DNA of 64,000 nt from the NCBI RefSeq assembly GCF_003977605.1, contig NZ_RYYU01000001.1:1998539-2062538 (forward strand), given 5' to 3'. The DNA comes from Prevotella koreensis (GTDB lineage: Bacteria; Bacteroidota; Bacteroidia; Bacteroidales; Bacteroidaceae). Shown one piece after another: positions 1 through 7,549 of this stretch (the stretch's first letter is position 1; each line of letters begins with the position of its first letter). The notes under the pieces were generated by a model. The model was not told the DNA's origin. It did not search any database and saw only the letters and a program-made list of their open reading frames with translations. The translations under genes and the position numbers were made by a program.

Positions 1-1148
1 ACTTCATAGCAACCGGTGAGGTTGTGAAGTTTGACGGTTTCTTGAAAGTCTATCGTGAAAGCAATGGCGACGAGGACAACAATGGGGAAGATACATCGCA
101 CCTGTTGCCGGCAATGGAGCGGGGAGCAGAACTGAAACATCGTGAGATTGTGGCGACCGAACGATTCAGTCAGGGGCCGATGAGATATACCGAGGCCTCG
201 CTGGTGCATAAAATGGAGGAACTCGGCATAGGCCGACCGTCAACCTATGCACCGACAATATCTACCATACAGCAGCGCGAATATGTGCAGAAAGGCGATA
301 AGAAAGGCGACGAACGACAGTATAGCGTCTTCACACTGCGCGGCATAAGCGTTGTGAAAACGAACCGAAAGGAGATGGTGGGGAACGAAAAAGGAAAGTT
401 GTTGCCGACAGACATCGGTATCGTTGTTAATGACTTCTTACAGAAGAATTTCCCCGGAATAATGGATTATAACTTCACTGCACGCGTGGAACAGCAGTTC
501 GACAAGATTGCGGAGGGCGATGAGGAGTGGAAGAGCATGATGAAACTGTTCTACAACGAGTTCGAACCGACTGTTGACAGTGCAATGAAAAAGCGCGAAG
601 AGCATAAGGCCGGTGAACGTGAATTAGGCATTGACAATGCCAGCGGCAAACCGGTATTCGTGAAGATAGGACGCTTCGGGCCGGTGGTTCAGATTGGTAC
701 GGCCGACGATAAGGAGAAACCGCGATTTGCACAGTTGCCCGCCGACAAGAGTCTTGAGACGATAACGCTCGACGAAGCACTCGAACTGTTCAAGTTGCCG
801 CGCAACTTGGGTCAGTTTGAAGGTAGTGATGTGGTGATTGGTGCGGGACGTTTTGGCCCATACGTGCTCAACAACCGCAAATACGTTTCTGTGCCCAAGA
901 CCATCGACCCGATGGAAATAACATTCGAAGAGGCTGTGGCACTGATAGAAGACAAGCGCAAGCAGGAGGAAAAACGCCACCTTAAGAAGTTCGACGAAGA
1001 ATCGGACATGGAGGTGATGAACGGAAGATTCGGCCCTTATATCGCATATAATGGTAAGAACTACCGCCTGCCCAAAGCCCTGCATGCCAAGGCTGCGGAA
1101 CTCACTCTCGAACAATGTATGGAGGTGGTGAACAAAGCCAAGAAATGA
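1..1148 (+). CDS. topA: DNA topoisomerase I, C-terminal part (5' end outside window)
   Basis: The reading frame is open from the first bases, so the gene begins upstream; about 380 C-terminal residues are visible. Type IA topoisomerases relax negatively supercoiled DNA. The segment EASLVHKMEELGIGRPSTYA is typical of the part after the catalytic tyrosine, which itself lies upstream. The tail holds three repeats built around GRFGP (GRFGPVVQIG, GRFGPYVLNN, GRFGPYIAYN), the toprim C-terminal repeat found in Bacteroidetes TopA in place of zinc ribbons. The stop codon overlaps the start of the shikimate kinase gene (ATGA), so the two are probably co-transcribed. Identification is firm. Confidence 0.95.
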   Translation, partial: FIATGEVVKFDGFLKVYRESNGDEDNNGEDTSHLLPAMERGAELKHREIVATERFSQGPMRYTEASLVHKMEELGIGRPSTYAPTISTIQQREYVQKGDKKGDERQYSVFTLRGISVVKTNRKEMVGNEKGKLLPTDIGIVVNDFLQKNFPGIMDYNFTARVEQQFDKIAEGDEEWKSMMKLFYNEFEPTVDSAMKKREEHKAGERELGIDNASGKPVFVKIGRFGPVVQIGTADDKEKPRFAQLPADKSLETITLDEALELFKLPRNLGQFEGSDVVIGAGRFGPYVLNNRKYVSVPKTIDPMEITFEEAVALIEDKRKQEEKRHLKKFDEESDMEVMNGRFGPYIAYNGKNYRLPKALHAKAAELTLEQCMEVVNKAKK

Positions 1149-1672
1149 AACGGATAATTCTCATCGGATACATGGGGGCGGGGAAGACCACCATTGGCAA
1201 GGCTCTTTCGGTGGAACTCGGTATGATGTTCTACGACCTTGACTGGTATGTCGAAACCCGTATGCACAGTTCCATTCCTCGTATTTTTGCCGAGAAAGGC
1301 GAGGAAGGATTTCGGAAGATAGAGCATAACATGCTGCACGAAGTGGCGGAGTTTGAGAATGTCATAATAAGTTGTGGCGGAGGAACGCCGTGTTATCTCG
1401 ATAACATGGACTATCTAAACAGGCAGGGCGAGACGGTTTATCTCAAGGCGAGACCCGAAGTGCTTTGCGGACATCTCAAAATGGGACGAGTGGAACGGCC
1501 GCTGATAAAGGGTAAGAATGAAGACGAACTGCTGCGGTTCATCATCGGGCAGTTGGAAGAGCGCGAACCATACTATACCAAGGCGAAATACCAACTCGAT
1601 GTGTCGCTGATGGACAACTACGAGAAGATAAAGATAAGCGTGGCGGCAGTGAGAAAATTGCTCGATGTGTGA
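1145..1672 (+). CDS. aroK: Shikimate kinase
   Basis: The 175-residue enzyme phosphorylates shikimate with ATP in the chorismate pathway. The P-loop GYMGAGKTTIG lies at residues 8-18. The substrate-binding CGGGTP motif is near residue 80, and the lid RVERPL near residue 118. The chosen start at 1145 overlaps the topA stop (ATGA) and puts the P-loop at the usual distance from the N-terminus. An in-frame start at 1115 would add ten residues with no family match. Translational coupling to topA is likely. Confidence 0.95.
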   Translation: MKRIILIGYMGAGKTTIGKALSVELGMMFYDLDWYVETRMHSSIPRIFAEKGEEGFRKIEHNMLHEVAEFENVIISCGGGTPCYLDNMDYLNRQGETVYLKARPEVLCGHLKMGRVERPLIKGKNEDELLRFIIGQLEEREPYYTKAKYQLDVSLMDNYEKIKISVAAVRKLLDV

Positions 1673-1807
1673 CCGAATGATACAGATGCTCGCAATTAAT
1701 TGCCATAATGTTAAGAAAATAATATGATAATATGTACGTTTATTCAATTGTGAACGCCTGATGTGAGATTATTATACAAGGATATATAACAGATAAACAA
1801 CAAGCCA

Positions 1808-3700
1808 ATGAAGAAGTGGACTATCGATGACTCCAAGGAACTCTATAACATTAATGGGTGGGGCACGTCCTATTTTGGTATCAATGACGAGGGCAATGTC
1901 TATGTGTCGCCGTGCAAGGACGACGTTAAGATTGACCTCCATGAGGTGATGAACGAACTTGCTCTGCGCGATGTGTCGTCGCCGGTGCTGCTGCGTTTCC
2001 CCGATATTCTCGACAATCGTATCGAGAAAACAGCGTCATGCTTCAAGCGGGCAGCCGATGAATACGGGTATAATGGCGAGAATTTCGTCATCTATCCGAT
2101 AAAGGTAAATCAGATGCAGCCCGTGGTGGAAGAGATTATAAGCCACGGCAAGAAGTTCAACCTCGGACTTGAAGCAGGCTCGAAACCCGAATTGCACGCC
2201 GTGATAGCAGTGCAATGCCAGAGCGATTCGTTGATAATATGCAACGGATATAAGGATCAGAGTTATATCGAACTTGCCCTGTTGGCTCATAAAATGGGCA
2301 AGCGCATCTTCATTGTGATTGAAAAACTCAACGAACTTGAGATAATAGCACGCGCGGCAAAGAAACTGAACGTGAAACCGAACCTCGGCATACGAATAAA
2401 ACTTGCATCCAGTGGAAGCGGCAAGTGGGAAGATAGCGGAGGCGATGCGTCAAAGTTCGGACTTACCAGTTCGGAACTTCTTCAGGCTCTTGAGATTCTT
2501 GACAAGAAAGGAATGCACGACTGTCTGCGACTGATACATTTCCACATCGGTTCGCAGATAACAAAGATACGCCGCATACAAACGGCATTGCGCGAAGCAT
2601 CGCAGTTCTATATCCAACTGCATAAGATGGGCTATGACGTTGATTTCGTGGACTGCGGAGGAGGACTTGGTGTTGACTATGACGGCACGCGCTCTCCGTC
2701 GAGCGAGAGTTCGGTTAACTACTCCATTCAAGAATATGTGAACGACTGTATCTATACGTTTGTGGATGCCTCGAACAAGAATAACATTCAGCACCCGAAC
2801 ATCATCACCGAGAGCGGTCGTTCGCTTACCGCTCATCACTCGGTGCTCGTGATAGATGTGCTCGAAACGGCATCACTGCCGGAGATGAAAGAGAGTTTCG
2901 AGCCGGCGGAAAACGCCCATCAACTCGTGAAAGACCTATATGATATATGGGATAACCTCAACCAACGCTCGATGCTTGAAGATTGGCACGATGCCGAACA
3001 GATACGCGAGGAGGCTCTCGACCTGTTCAGTCATGGTCTTGTTGACTTGAAAACGCGTGCCGAAATAGAGAGCATGTTCTGGAGCGTTTGCCGCGAAATA
3101 AATCTCATTGTCAAGGGATTGAAGCATATACCGGAGGAACTTAGGAGGCTCGACAAACTGCTTGCAGACAAGTATTTCTGTAATTTCTCGATATTCCAGT
3201 CGCTCCCTGACTCGTGGGCAATCGACCAGTTGTTCCCAATAATGCCGATACAGCGTCTCAACGAAAGACCCACGCGCAGTGCTACACTACAGGATATCAC
3301 CTGCGACAGCGATGGAAAGATTTCGAATTTCGTCACCGACCGCCATGTGTCGCATATCCTCCCGGTACACACTTTCCATAACAATGAACAGTATTACCTC
3401 GGCGTGTTCCTCGTTGGAGCATATCAAGAGATTCTCGGAGATATGCACAACCTCTTCGGAGATACCAATGCCGTGCATATATCCGTTAAGGATGGCAAAT
3501 ACCATATCGACCAGATTTTCGACGGAGAGACCGTGGAGGATGTGCTCGACTACGTGCAATATAATCCCAAAAAACTTGTTCGCCAACTTGAAACATGGGT
3601 TACAAAGAGCGTGAAACAGGGAAAAATATCGCTTGAAGAAGGTAAGGAATTCCTCTCAAACTACCGTTCCGGGCTGTACGGATATACTTATTTGGAATAG
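1808..3700 (+). CDS. speA: Biosynthetic arginine decarboxylase
   Basis: At 630 residues this is a full-length PLP-dependent arginine decarboxylase that makes agmatine for polyamine synthesis. YPIKVNQ contains the PLP-binding lysine (about residue 99). HIGSQ, the glycine-rich CGGGLGVDYDGT and ESGRSLTAHH follow in the order expected for the alanine-racemase-fold domain. The C-terminal CNFSIFQSLPDSWAIDQ block resembles the end of the E. coli enzyme. The gene stands alone, 135 bp after aroK, and is followed by a long inverted repeat. Confidence 0.95.
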   Translation: MKKWTIDDSKELYNINGWGTSYFGINDEGNVYVSPCKDDVKIDLHEVMNELALRDVSSPVLLRFPDILDNRIEKTASCFKRAADEYGYNGENFVIYPIKVNQMQPVVEEIISHGKKFNLGLEAGSKPELHAVIAVQCQSDSLIICNGYKDQSYIELALLAHKMGKRIFIVIEKLNELEIIARAAKKLNVKPNLGIRIKLASSGSGKWEDSGGDASKFGLTSSELLQALEILDKKGMHDCLRLIHFHIGSQITKIRRIQTALREASQFYIQLHKMGYDVDFVDCGGGLGVDYDGTRSPSSESSVNYSIQEYVNDCIYTFVDASNKNNIQHPNIITESGRSLTAHHSVLVIDVLETASLPEMKESFEPAENAHQLVKDLYDIWDNLNQRSMLEDWHDAEQIREEALDLFSHGLVDLKTRAEIESMFWSVCREINLIVKGLKHIPEELRRLDKLLADKYFCNFSIFQSLPDSWAIDQLFPIMPIQRLNERPTRSATLQDITCDSDGKISNFVTDRHVSHILPVHTFHNNEQYYLGVFLVGAYQEILGDMHNLFGDTNAVHISVKDGKYHIDQIFDGETVEDVLDYVQYNPKKLVRQLETWVTKSVKQGKISLEEGKEFLSNYRSGLYGYTYLE

Positions 3701-3725
3701 TAATAAGCGAGAGTGCGAACCTATA

Positions 3726-3851
3726 AAGGAGTTTAGGAGTGCAGTGGCATTAGAGTTTGGACAATATTACTTGACTTGTGGCTTTTTTGTAAGTGTGAAT
3801 ATAACAAAGGTTTTGCTCAAATTATCATGCTACTGCACTCCTAAACTCTTT
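3726..3851. repeat. Long inverted repeat downstream of speA
   Basis: The arms GAGTTTAGGAGTGCAGT (3729-3745) and its exact reverse complement (3832-3848) are separated by an 86-base loop. Pairing extends on both sides to about 25 bp if G-T pairs are allowed. There is no obvious U-tract, so it does not look like a simple terminator. It could be a small non-autonomous mobile element or a structured RNA at the speA 3' end. Confidence 0.7.
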
Positions 3852-3947
3852 GTTAAAAACATTACACTTAAAAGCAAATTAATGTTAAACCCTTGCCGTT
3901 TCGTGTAACTTACACCCATCATAAATCGTCATTTGCATAGAGAGAAG

Positions 3948-4460
3948 ATGAAAAATATCAGTTTCCGTAACGATGTATTGCCGTTAAAGGACGTGCTCTA
4001 CCGCCTTGCTCTGAGAATAACTCTCAGCCATGAAGAGGCAGAGGACATCGTACAGGACACGCTGATAAAGGTATGGAACAGGCGAGACGAGTGGCAAATG
4101 CTTGAAAGCATAGAGGCTTACAGCATGACAATATGCCGAAATCTCGCGCTCGACGCAATCAAGAAAAAAGACAATAACAACGAGTCTATTGAGCAAGGAA
4201 TTGCCGAAATGTCCTACCAAACATCCGATCCGCATGAGTTGATGATCCGTAAAGACAGAGTCGAAATGGTGAAACAACTCGTAAACAGACTTCCGGAGAA
4301 ACAACGCAGTTGCTTGCAACTAAGAGATTTTGAAGGGAAAACATACAAAGAAATTGCTGAGATACTGGCAATCACCGAAGAACAGGTGAAAGTGAACATT
4401 TTCAGGGCACGCCGGTCGATAAAGCAACAATTTGACAAAGCAGACAGTTATGGATTATAA
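3948..4460 (+). CDS. ECF-type RNA polymerase sigma factor
   Basis: A sigma-70 family protein of about 170 residues with region 2 (LALRITLSHEEAEDIVQDTLIKVWNR, split by the AEDIVQD core) and region 4 (LPEKQRSCLQLRDFEGKTYKEIAE, then a helix-turn-helix). There is no region 3, as in extracytoplasmic-function sigma factors. The ATG at 3948 is preferred because AGAGAGAAG lies directly upstream; an in-frame ATG at 3933 adds five residues. Its last codons overlap the next gene, which looks like its membrane anti-sigma factor. The stress it answers cannot be read from the sequence. Confidence 0.9.
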   Translation: MKNISFRNDVLPLKDVLYRLALRITLSHEEAEDIVQDTLIKVWNRRDEWQMLESIEAYSMTICRNLALDAIKKKDNNNESIEQGIAEMSYQTSDPHELMIRKDRVEMVKQLVNRLPEKQRSCLQLRDFEGKTYKEIAEILAITEEQVKVNIFRARRSIKQQFDKADSYGL

Positions 4461-4926
4461 ATACATCGAACAACTACTTGAGCGTTACTGGCAAGGCGAG
4501 ACTTCGCTCGAAGAGGAAGAGATTCTCAGAACCTTCTTCTGCCAGAAAGACCTCCCCGAAGGGCTGCGACAGTATGCCCCGCTCTTTGTTTATGAGCGCG
4601 AGGAGACACGCACTGACCGTCTCGGTGACGATTTCGACAAGCGTATGCTTGAGTTGGTTGGCGAACAAAGACCGGTGAAGGCGCGTACCATAAGCCTGAC
4701 ACAGCGCATGATGCCGTTGTTCAAGGCTGCCGCAGTGGTGGCGATATTCCTTACGCTGGGCAATGCTGCGCAGGTGGCTTTCAGCGATGCCGATAGGTCA
4801 CAGCCTGCAAATAATGCCGGAATCTCAAGGCGTGTTGATGCTCCTTCTGTGGCAAAGGCAGACTCCGTAAGGCTCGACTCTATCAAGAAAGTGCAGCAAG
4901 AGGTGTCGTCGGTCATAATAAAATAA
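4450..4926 (+). CDS. Probable single-pass membrane anti-sigma factor
   Basis: The 158-residue protein begins with an acidic, helical cytoplasmic part (MDYKYIEQLLERYWQGETSLEEEE) of the kind that opens many Bacteroidetes anti-sigma proteins. One hydrophobic segment follows near residues 92-110 (FKAAAVVAIFLTLGNAA), then a short polar exported tail. The start at 4450 overlaps the end of the sigma gene by 11 bases, which implies coupled translation. The anti-sigma role is inferred from position and topology; no FecR domain is clear. Confidence 0.6.
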   Translation: MDYKYIEQLLERYWQGETSLEEEEILRTFFCQKDLPEGLRQYAPLFVYEREETRTDRLGDDFDKRMLELVGEQRPVKARTISLTQRMMPLFKAAAVVAIFLTLGNAAQVAFSDADRSQPANNAGISRRVDAPSVAKADSVRLDSIKKVQQEVSSVIIK

Positions 4927-5038
4927 GACAATTTTCTAAGCTTTCTCTATAATATCAATCATGTTAAAGTAAAACGCAAAGAAGTTGTGAAACTTCATTC
5001 TCTCAAATTTTTCATAATATATTGAATTAATAGGACTT

Positions 5039-5074
5039 GAGACACCGTTCATTGTGAGCGGTGCCTCTTTGTTT
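5039..5074 (+). terminator. Rho-independent terminator after the sigma/anti-sigma pair
   Basis: GAGACACCGTTC (5039-5050) pairs with GAGCGGTGCCTC (5056-5067) with one mismatch and one G-T pair. TTTGTTT follows. Confidence 0.7.
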
Positions 5075-5160
5075 ACCATCGTCCGGTTAATACCCCGATA
5101 GGTATATGAGTAAGAAATTATGGAAATTATATACCTTGTGGAATATTAATCGATTGGGGT

Positions 5161-5952
5161 CTATTGTTTCATCGAACGGTGCAACTGATATATTGCCGGC
5201 ACCAATATCATCAGCGAGAATACCACGCTTAGTGTGGCACGCAACGTGCTTCCGCCATACAGGTCGGCAAGAGTCATGTTGTCGATATTGGATATCGAAG
5301 AAGCCATTACGAACACCGCGAGGTTGTTTACACCATGTATCACTATGCCCGGAACGACACTATTAGTGCGGACAAACACCCAACCGAGCAACAGTCCGGC
5401 CAGAAAAACGTGCGGGATTTGTATGGGATTGATGTGCGCCACGGCAAATATTGCCGCAGATATTACTATCGCCAACTTCTTGTTGTCTCTCCATTCTAAC
5501 AGCGAACGGATAACAGCCCCGCGGAAAATCACTTCCTCACAGAGAGGTGCACAAATCACAACGGAGATGTAACCCAATGGAGAACCGAGCAGACTATCCA
5601 ACGGTTGTGACAGGTTGGGCAGAAAACTGAGGTGTTCCTGAAGCCACATTGATGGAAGAACGGTACCCAATGCGGCCACGATGCACCAAAACACCACTTT
5701 CAATGGACGGCTGCGCACGTAATTGCGACTCACAGGACAGTACCTGCGCCACAGGAAATAGCCAAACAGTATGATATCCGCTACAATCGTAGCCCACATT
5801 TCTACCTCTATCGGAACTGCCGTTTGAGATTTGCTACCGAGAGAATCTATAACCCCATTGCCAATACTTAGGAGATAGATAAAACTCGCTACGAACATTG
5901 CTAACCCTGATATTAACAGGAAAAGCAGCAGATAGGAAATTGCTATTTTCAT
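5161..5952 (-). CDS. CPBP family intramembrane metalloprotease (CAAX/Abi type)
   Basis: A 263-residue protein with about eight hydrophobic segments. The three Abi motifs are present in order: EEVIFR (glutamates and arginine), FAVAHI (first histidine) and HGVNN (second histidine and asparagine). Such proteins are membrane-embedded proteases related to Rce1; bacterial substrates are rarely known. The gene follows ribF with a 4-base overlap on the minus strand, so it is the last gene of that operon. Confidence 0.85.
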   Translation of the reverse strand: MKIAISYLLLFLLISGLAMFVASFIYLLSIGNGVIDSLGSKSQTAVPIEVEMWATIVADIILFGYFLWRRYCPVSRNYVRSRPLKVVFWCIVAALGTVLPSMWLQEHLSFLPNLSQPLDSLLGSPLGYISVVICAPLCEEVIFRGAVIRSLLEWRDNKKLAIVISAAIFAVAHINPIQIPHVFLAGLLLGWVFVRTNSVVPGIVIHGVNNLAVFVMASSISNIDNMTLADLYGGSTLRATLSVVFSLMILVPAIYQLHRSMKQ

Positions 5953-6893
5953 TCTTTTATATCTTTTTCAAATTGTTCTTTCACCATTATGGCATCCTTT
6001 TCGAGTTGTTCTTTCAGTTCTTCTTTTGACGAGAACTTTTTCTCTTCGCGCAGTTTATGTATGAATGCCACATTTATCCTACGGCCATAGATATTGTTGT
6101 CGAAATCGAGAATGTGAGTCTCCAATGTTTGTATGTCGCCGTTGAAAGTGGGTCTCGTGCCGATGTTCATCATCGCAGGCATTGTTCCCGGCATACCTTC
6201 CAATTTTACCCTCACTGCATACGCCCCATTGGCAGGTATTATCTTCTGCTTGTTCTCCGGTTCGATGTTTGCAGTAGGGAAACCCAGTTCGTGCCCTATG
6301 CGATGCCCTTTTACCACGATTCCGGATAAAGCGTAGTGGTATCCGAGGCAACTCGCTGCCATTTCCACCTCTCCCTTGTTGATGAAAGAACGTACCACGG
6401 ACGAACTTACACCAACGCCATTAAGCATTAAAGCCTGCGATGGCAATACCTCGATGCCCATTTCCCTGCCATAGCGCACATAGTCGTCGAAGCCCTCGCT
6501 GCGGTTATGTCCGAAACGATTGTCGTAACCGATAACCAAGACCTCTACTCCGAGCCGCTCTTTAAGTATATCCTGCATGAAGTCGTGTGCCGAAAGTTGT
6601 GCCATTTCCTCGCTGAAAGGCAGCACGGCGCAGCGTTCTATGCCTGTCTCGGAGAGCAAAGCGGTCTTCTCGTCGTTTGTTGACAGCAGACGTGGAAGAT
6701 AGTCACTGCCGAGTACTTGTCGTGGGTGATGATCGAAAGTGATTACCGTGGAATCAATTCCACGGCTCTTTGCCTCTTTCACCACACGGTCGATAAGGAA
6801 CCGATGACCGCGATGCACACCATCGAAGAAGCCTATCGTGGCAACGCAAGGGCTTTTTTGGCGACAGCCATCGGTAAGTATTATTATCTCCAT
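5949..6893 (-). CDS. ribF: Bifunctional riboflavin kinase/FMN adenylyltransferase
   Basis: About 314 residues. The N-terminal FAD synthetase domain has the nucleotidyltransferase signature GFFDGVHRGH. The C-terminal riboflavin kinase domain contains GHRIGHELGFPTANI and later TLETHILDFD. It converts riboflavin to FMN and then FAD. The start MEIIILTDG at 6893 is preferred over an in-frame ATG at 6953, which would run back into the upstream HAD gene. It lies between that gene and the CPBP protease on the same strand. Confidence 0.95.
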   Translation of the reverse strand: MEIIILTDGCRQKSPCVATIGFFDGVHRGHRFLIDRVVKEAKSRGIDSTVITFDHHPRQVLGSDYLPRLLSTNDEKTALLSETGIERCAVLPFSEEMAQLSAHDFMQDILKERLGVEVLVIGYDNRFGHNRSEGFDDYVRYGREMGIEVLPSQALMLNGVGVSSSVVRSFINKGEVEMAASCLGYHYALSGIVVKGHRIGHELGFPTANIEPENKQKIIPANGAYAVRVKLEGMPGTMPAMMNIGTRPTFNGDIQTLETHILDFDNNIYGRRINVAFIHKLREEKKFSSKEELKEQLEKDAIMVKEQFEKDIKE

Positions 6894-6928
6894 TTGCGTC
6901 TTTTTATTGTTTTTTCGTAACCAAGCGG

Positions 6929-7549
6929 TCACAGTTTCTTCATCCACAGCCACCCTTCCGGGTCGTGCAGCGTGTTTATGCCAATGCTTTCTGCTGCGGC
7001 ACAGTTGGCGGCAGAGTCGTCGATGAACAGTGTCTCGGCAGCATCAATCTGTGCTTCGGCAAGCATGGTGAGGAAAATATCGCGCTCAGGCTTCACCATT
7101 CCCATTTCGTATGAGAGGAATATGCGTTCGAACAAGTCATCAACGCCGAGTTCGCCGCAATGAAAGTATTCTTCAACCGAACGCTTCCAGTGTATCACGT
7201 TGGTGTTACTGAGCAGAAATATGCGGTAGTCTTTTTTCAGACTTGCAATCCTTTGCAGTTTCTCCTGCGGTATTCCCGTGAGCAGTTCGCCCCACGCCCA
7301 CGCTATCTTCTCATCAGAAGCGGTGCAAAGAGGAGATTTCCGTCTCACCTCGTTGCAGAACTCCTCCACGTCGATGCGTCCTATCTCAAGGTCGTGAAAC
7401 AAGTCTTCCTGTCGGCACTCGTCCACATATCCCGATATTTCTCGCGCCCCGATGATGTCCAAAGCTGCGATGCAGCGGTGCTTGTCCAGCCCAACGAGCA
7501 CGCCGCCGAAGTCGAACACTATGTTCTTTATTGTCTTATCTTGCGTCAT
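6929..7549 (-). CDS. HAD superfamily hydrolase, subfamily IA
   Basis: A 206-residue phosphatase-like protein. Motif I reads VFDFGGVL, with the first aspartate present and glycine in place of the usual second one, as in the YihX-like group of small sugar-phosphate phosphatases. Motif II is LLSNTNVIHW, and motif III/IV is KPERDIF ... LFIDDSAANC. The start overlaps the end of the P-type ATPase gene by 14 bases, so translation is probably coupled. The substrate is unknown. Confidence 0.85.
   Translation of the reverse strand: MTQDKTIKNIVFDFGGVLVGLDKHRCIAALDIIGAREISGYVDECRQEDLFHDLEIGRIDVEEFCNEVRRKSPLCTASDEKIAWAWGELLTGIPQEKLQRIASLKKDYRIFLLSNTNVIHWKRSVEEYFHCGELGVDDLFERIFLSYEMGMVKPERDIFLTMLAEAQIDAAETLFIDDSAANCAAAESIGINTLHDPEGWLWMKKL

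Noticed and set aside
3633..3908. Frame overlapping the end of speA and the inverted repeat
   Set aside because: It lies out of phase inside speA and then in the inverted repeat, so it is a chance frame.
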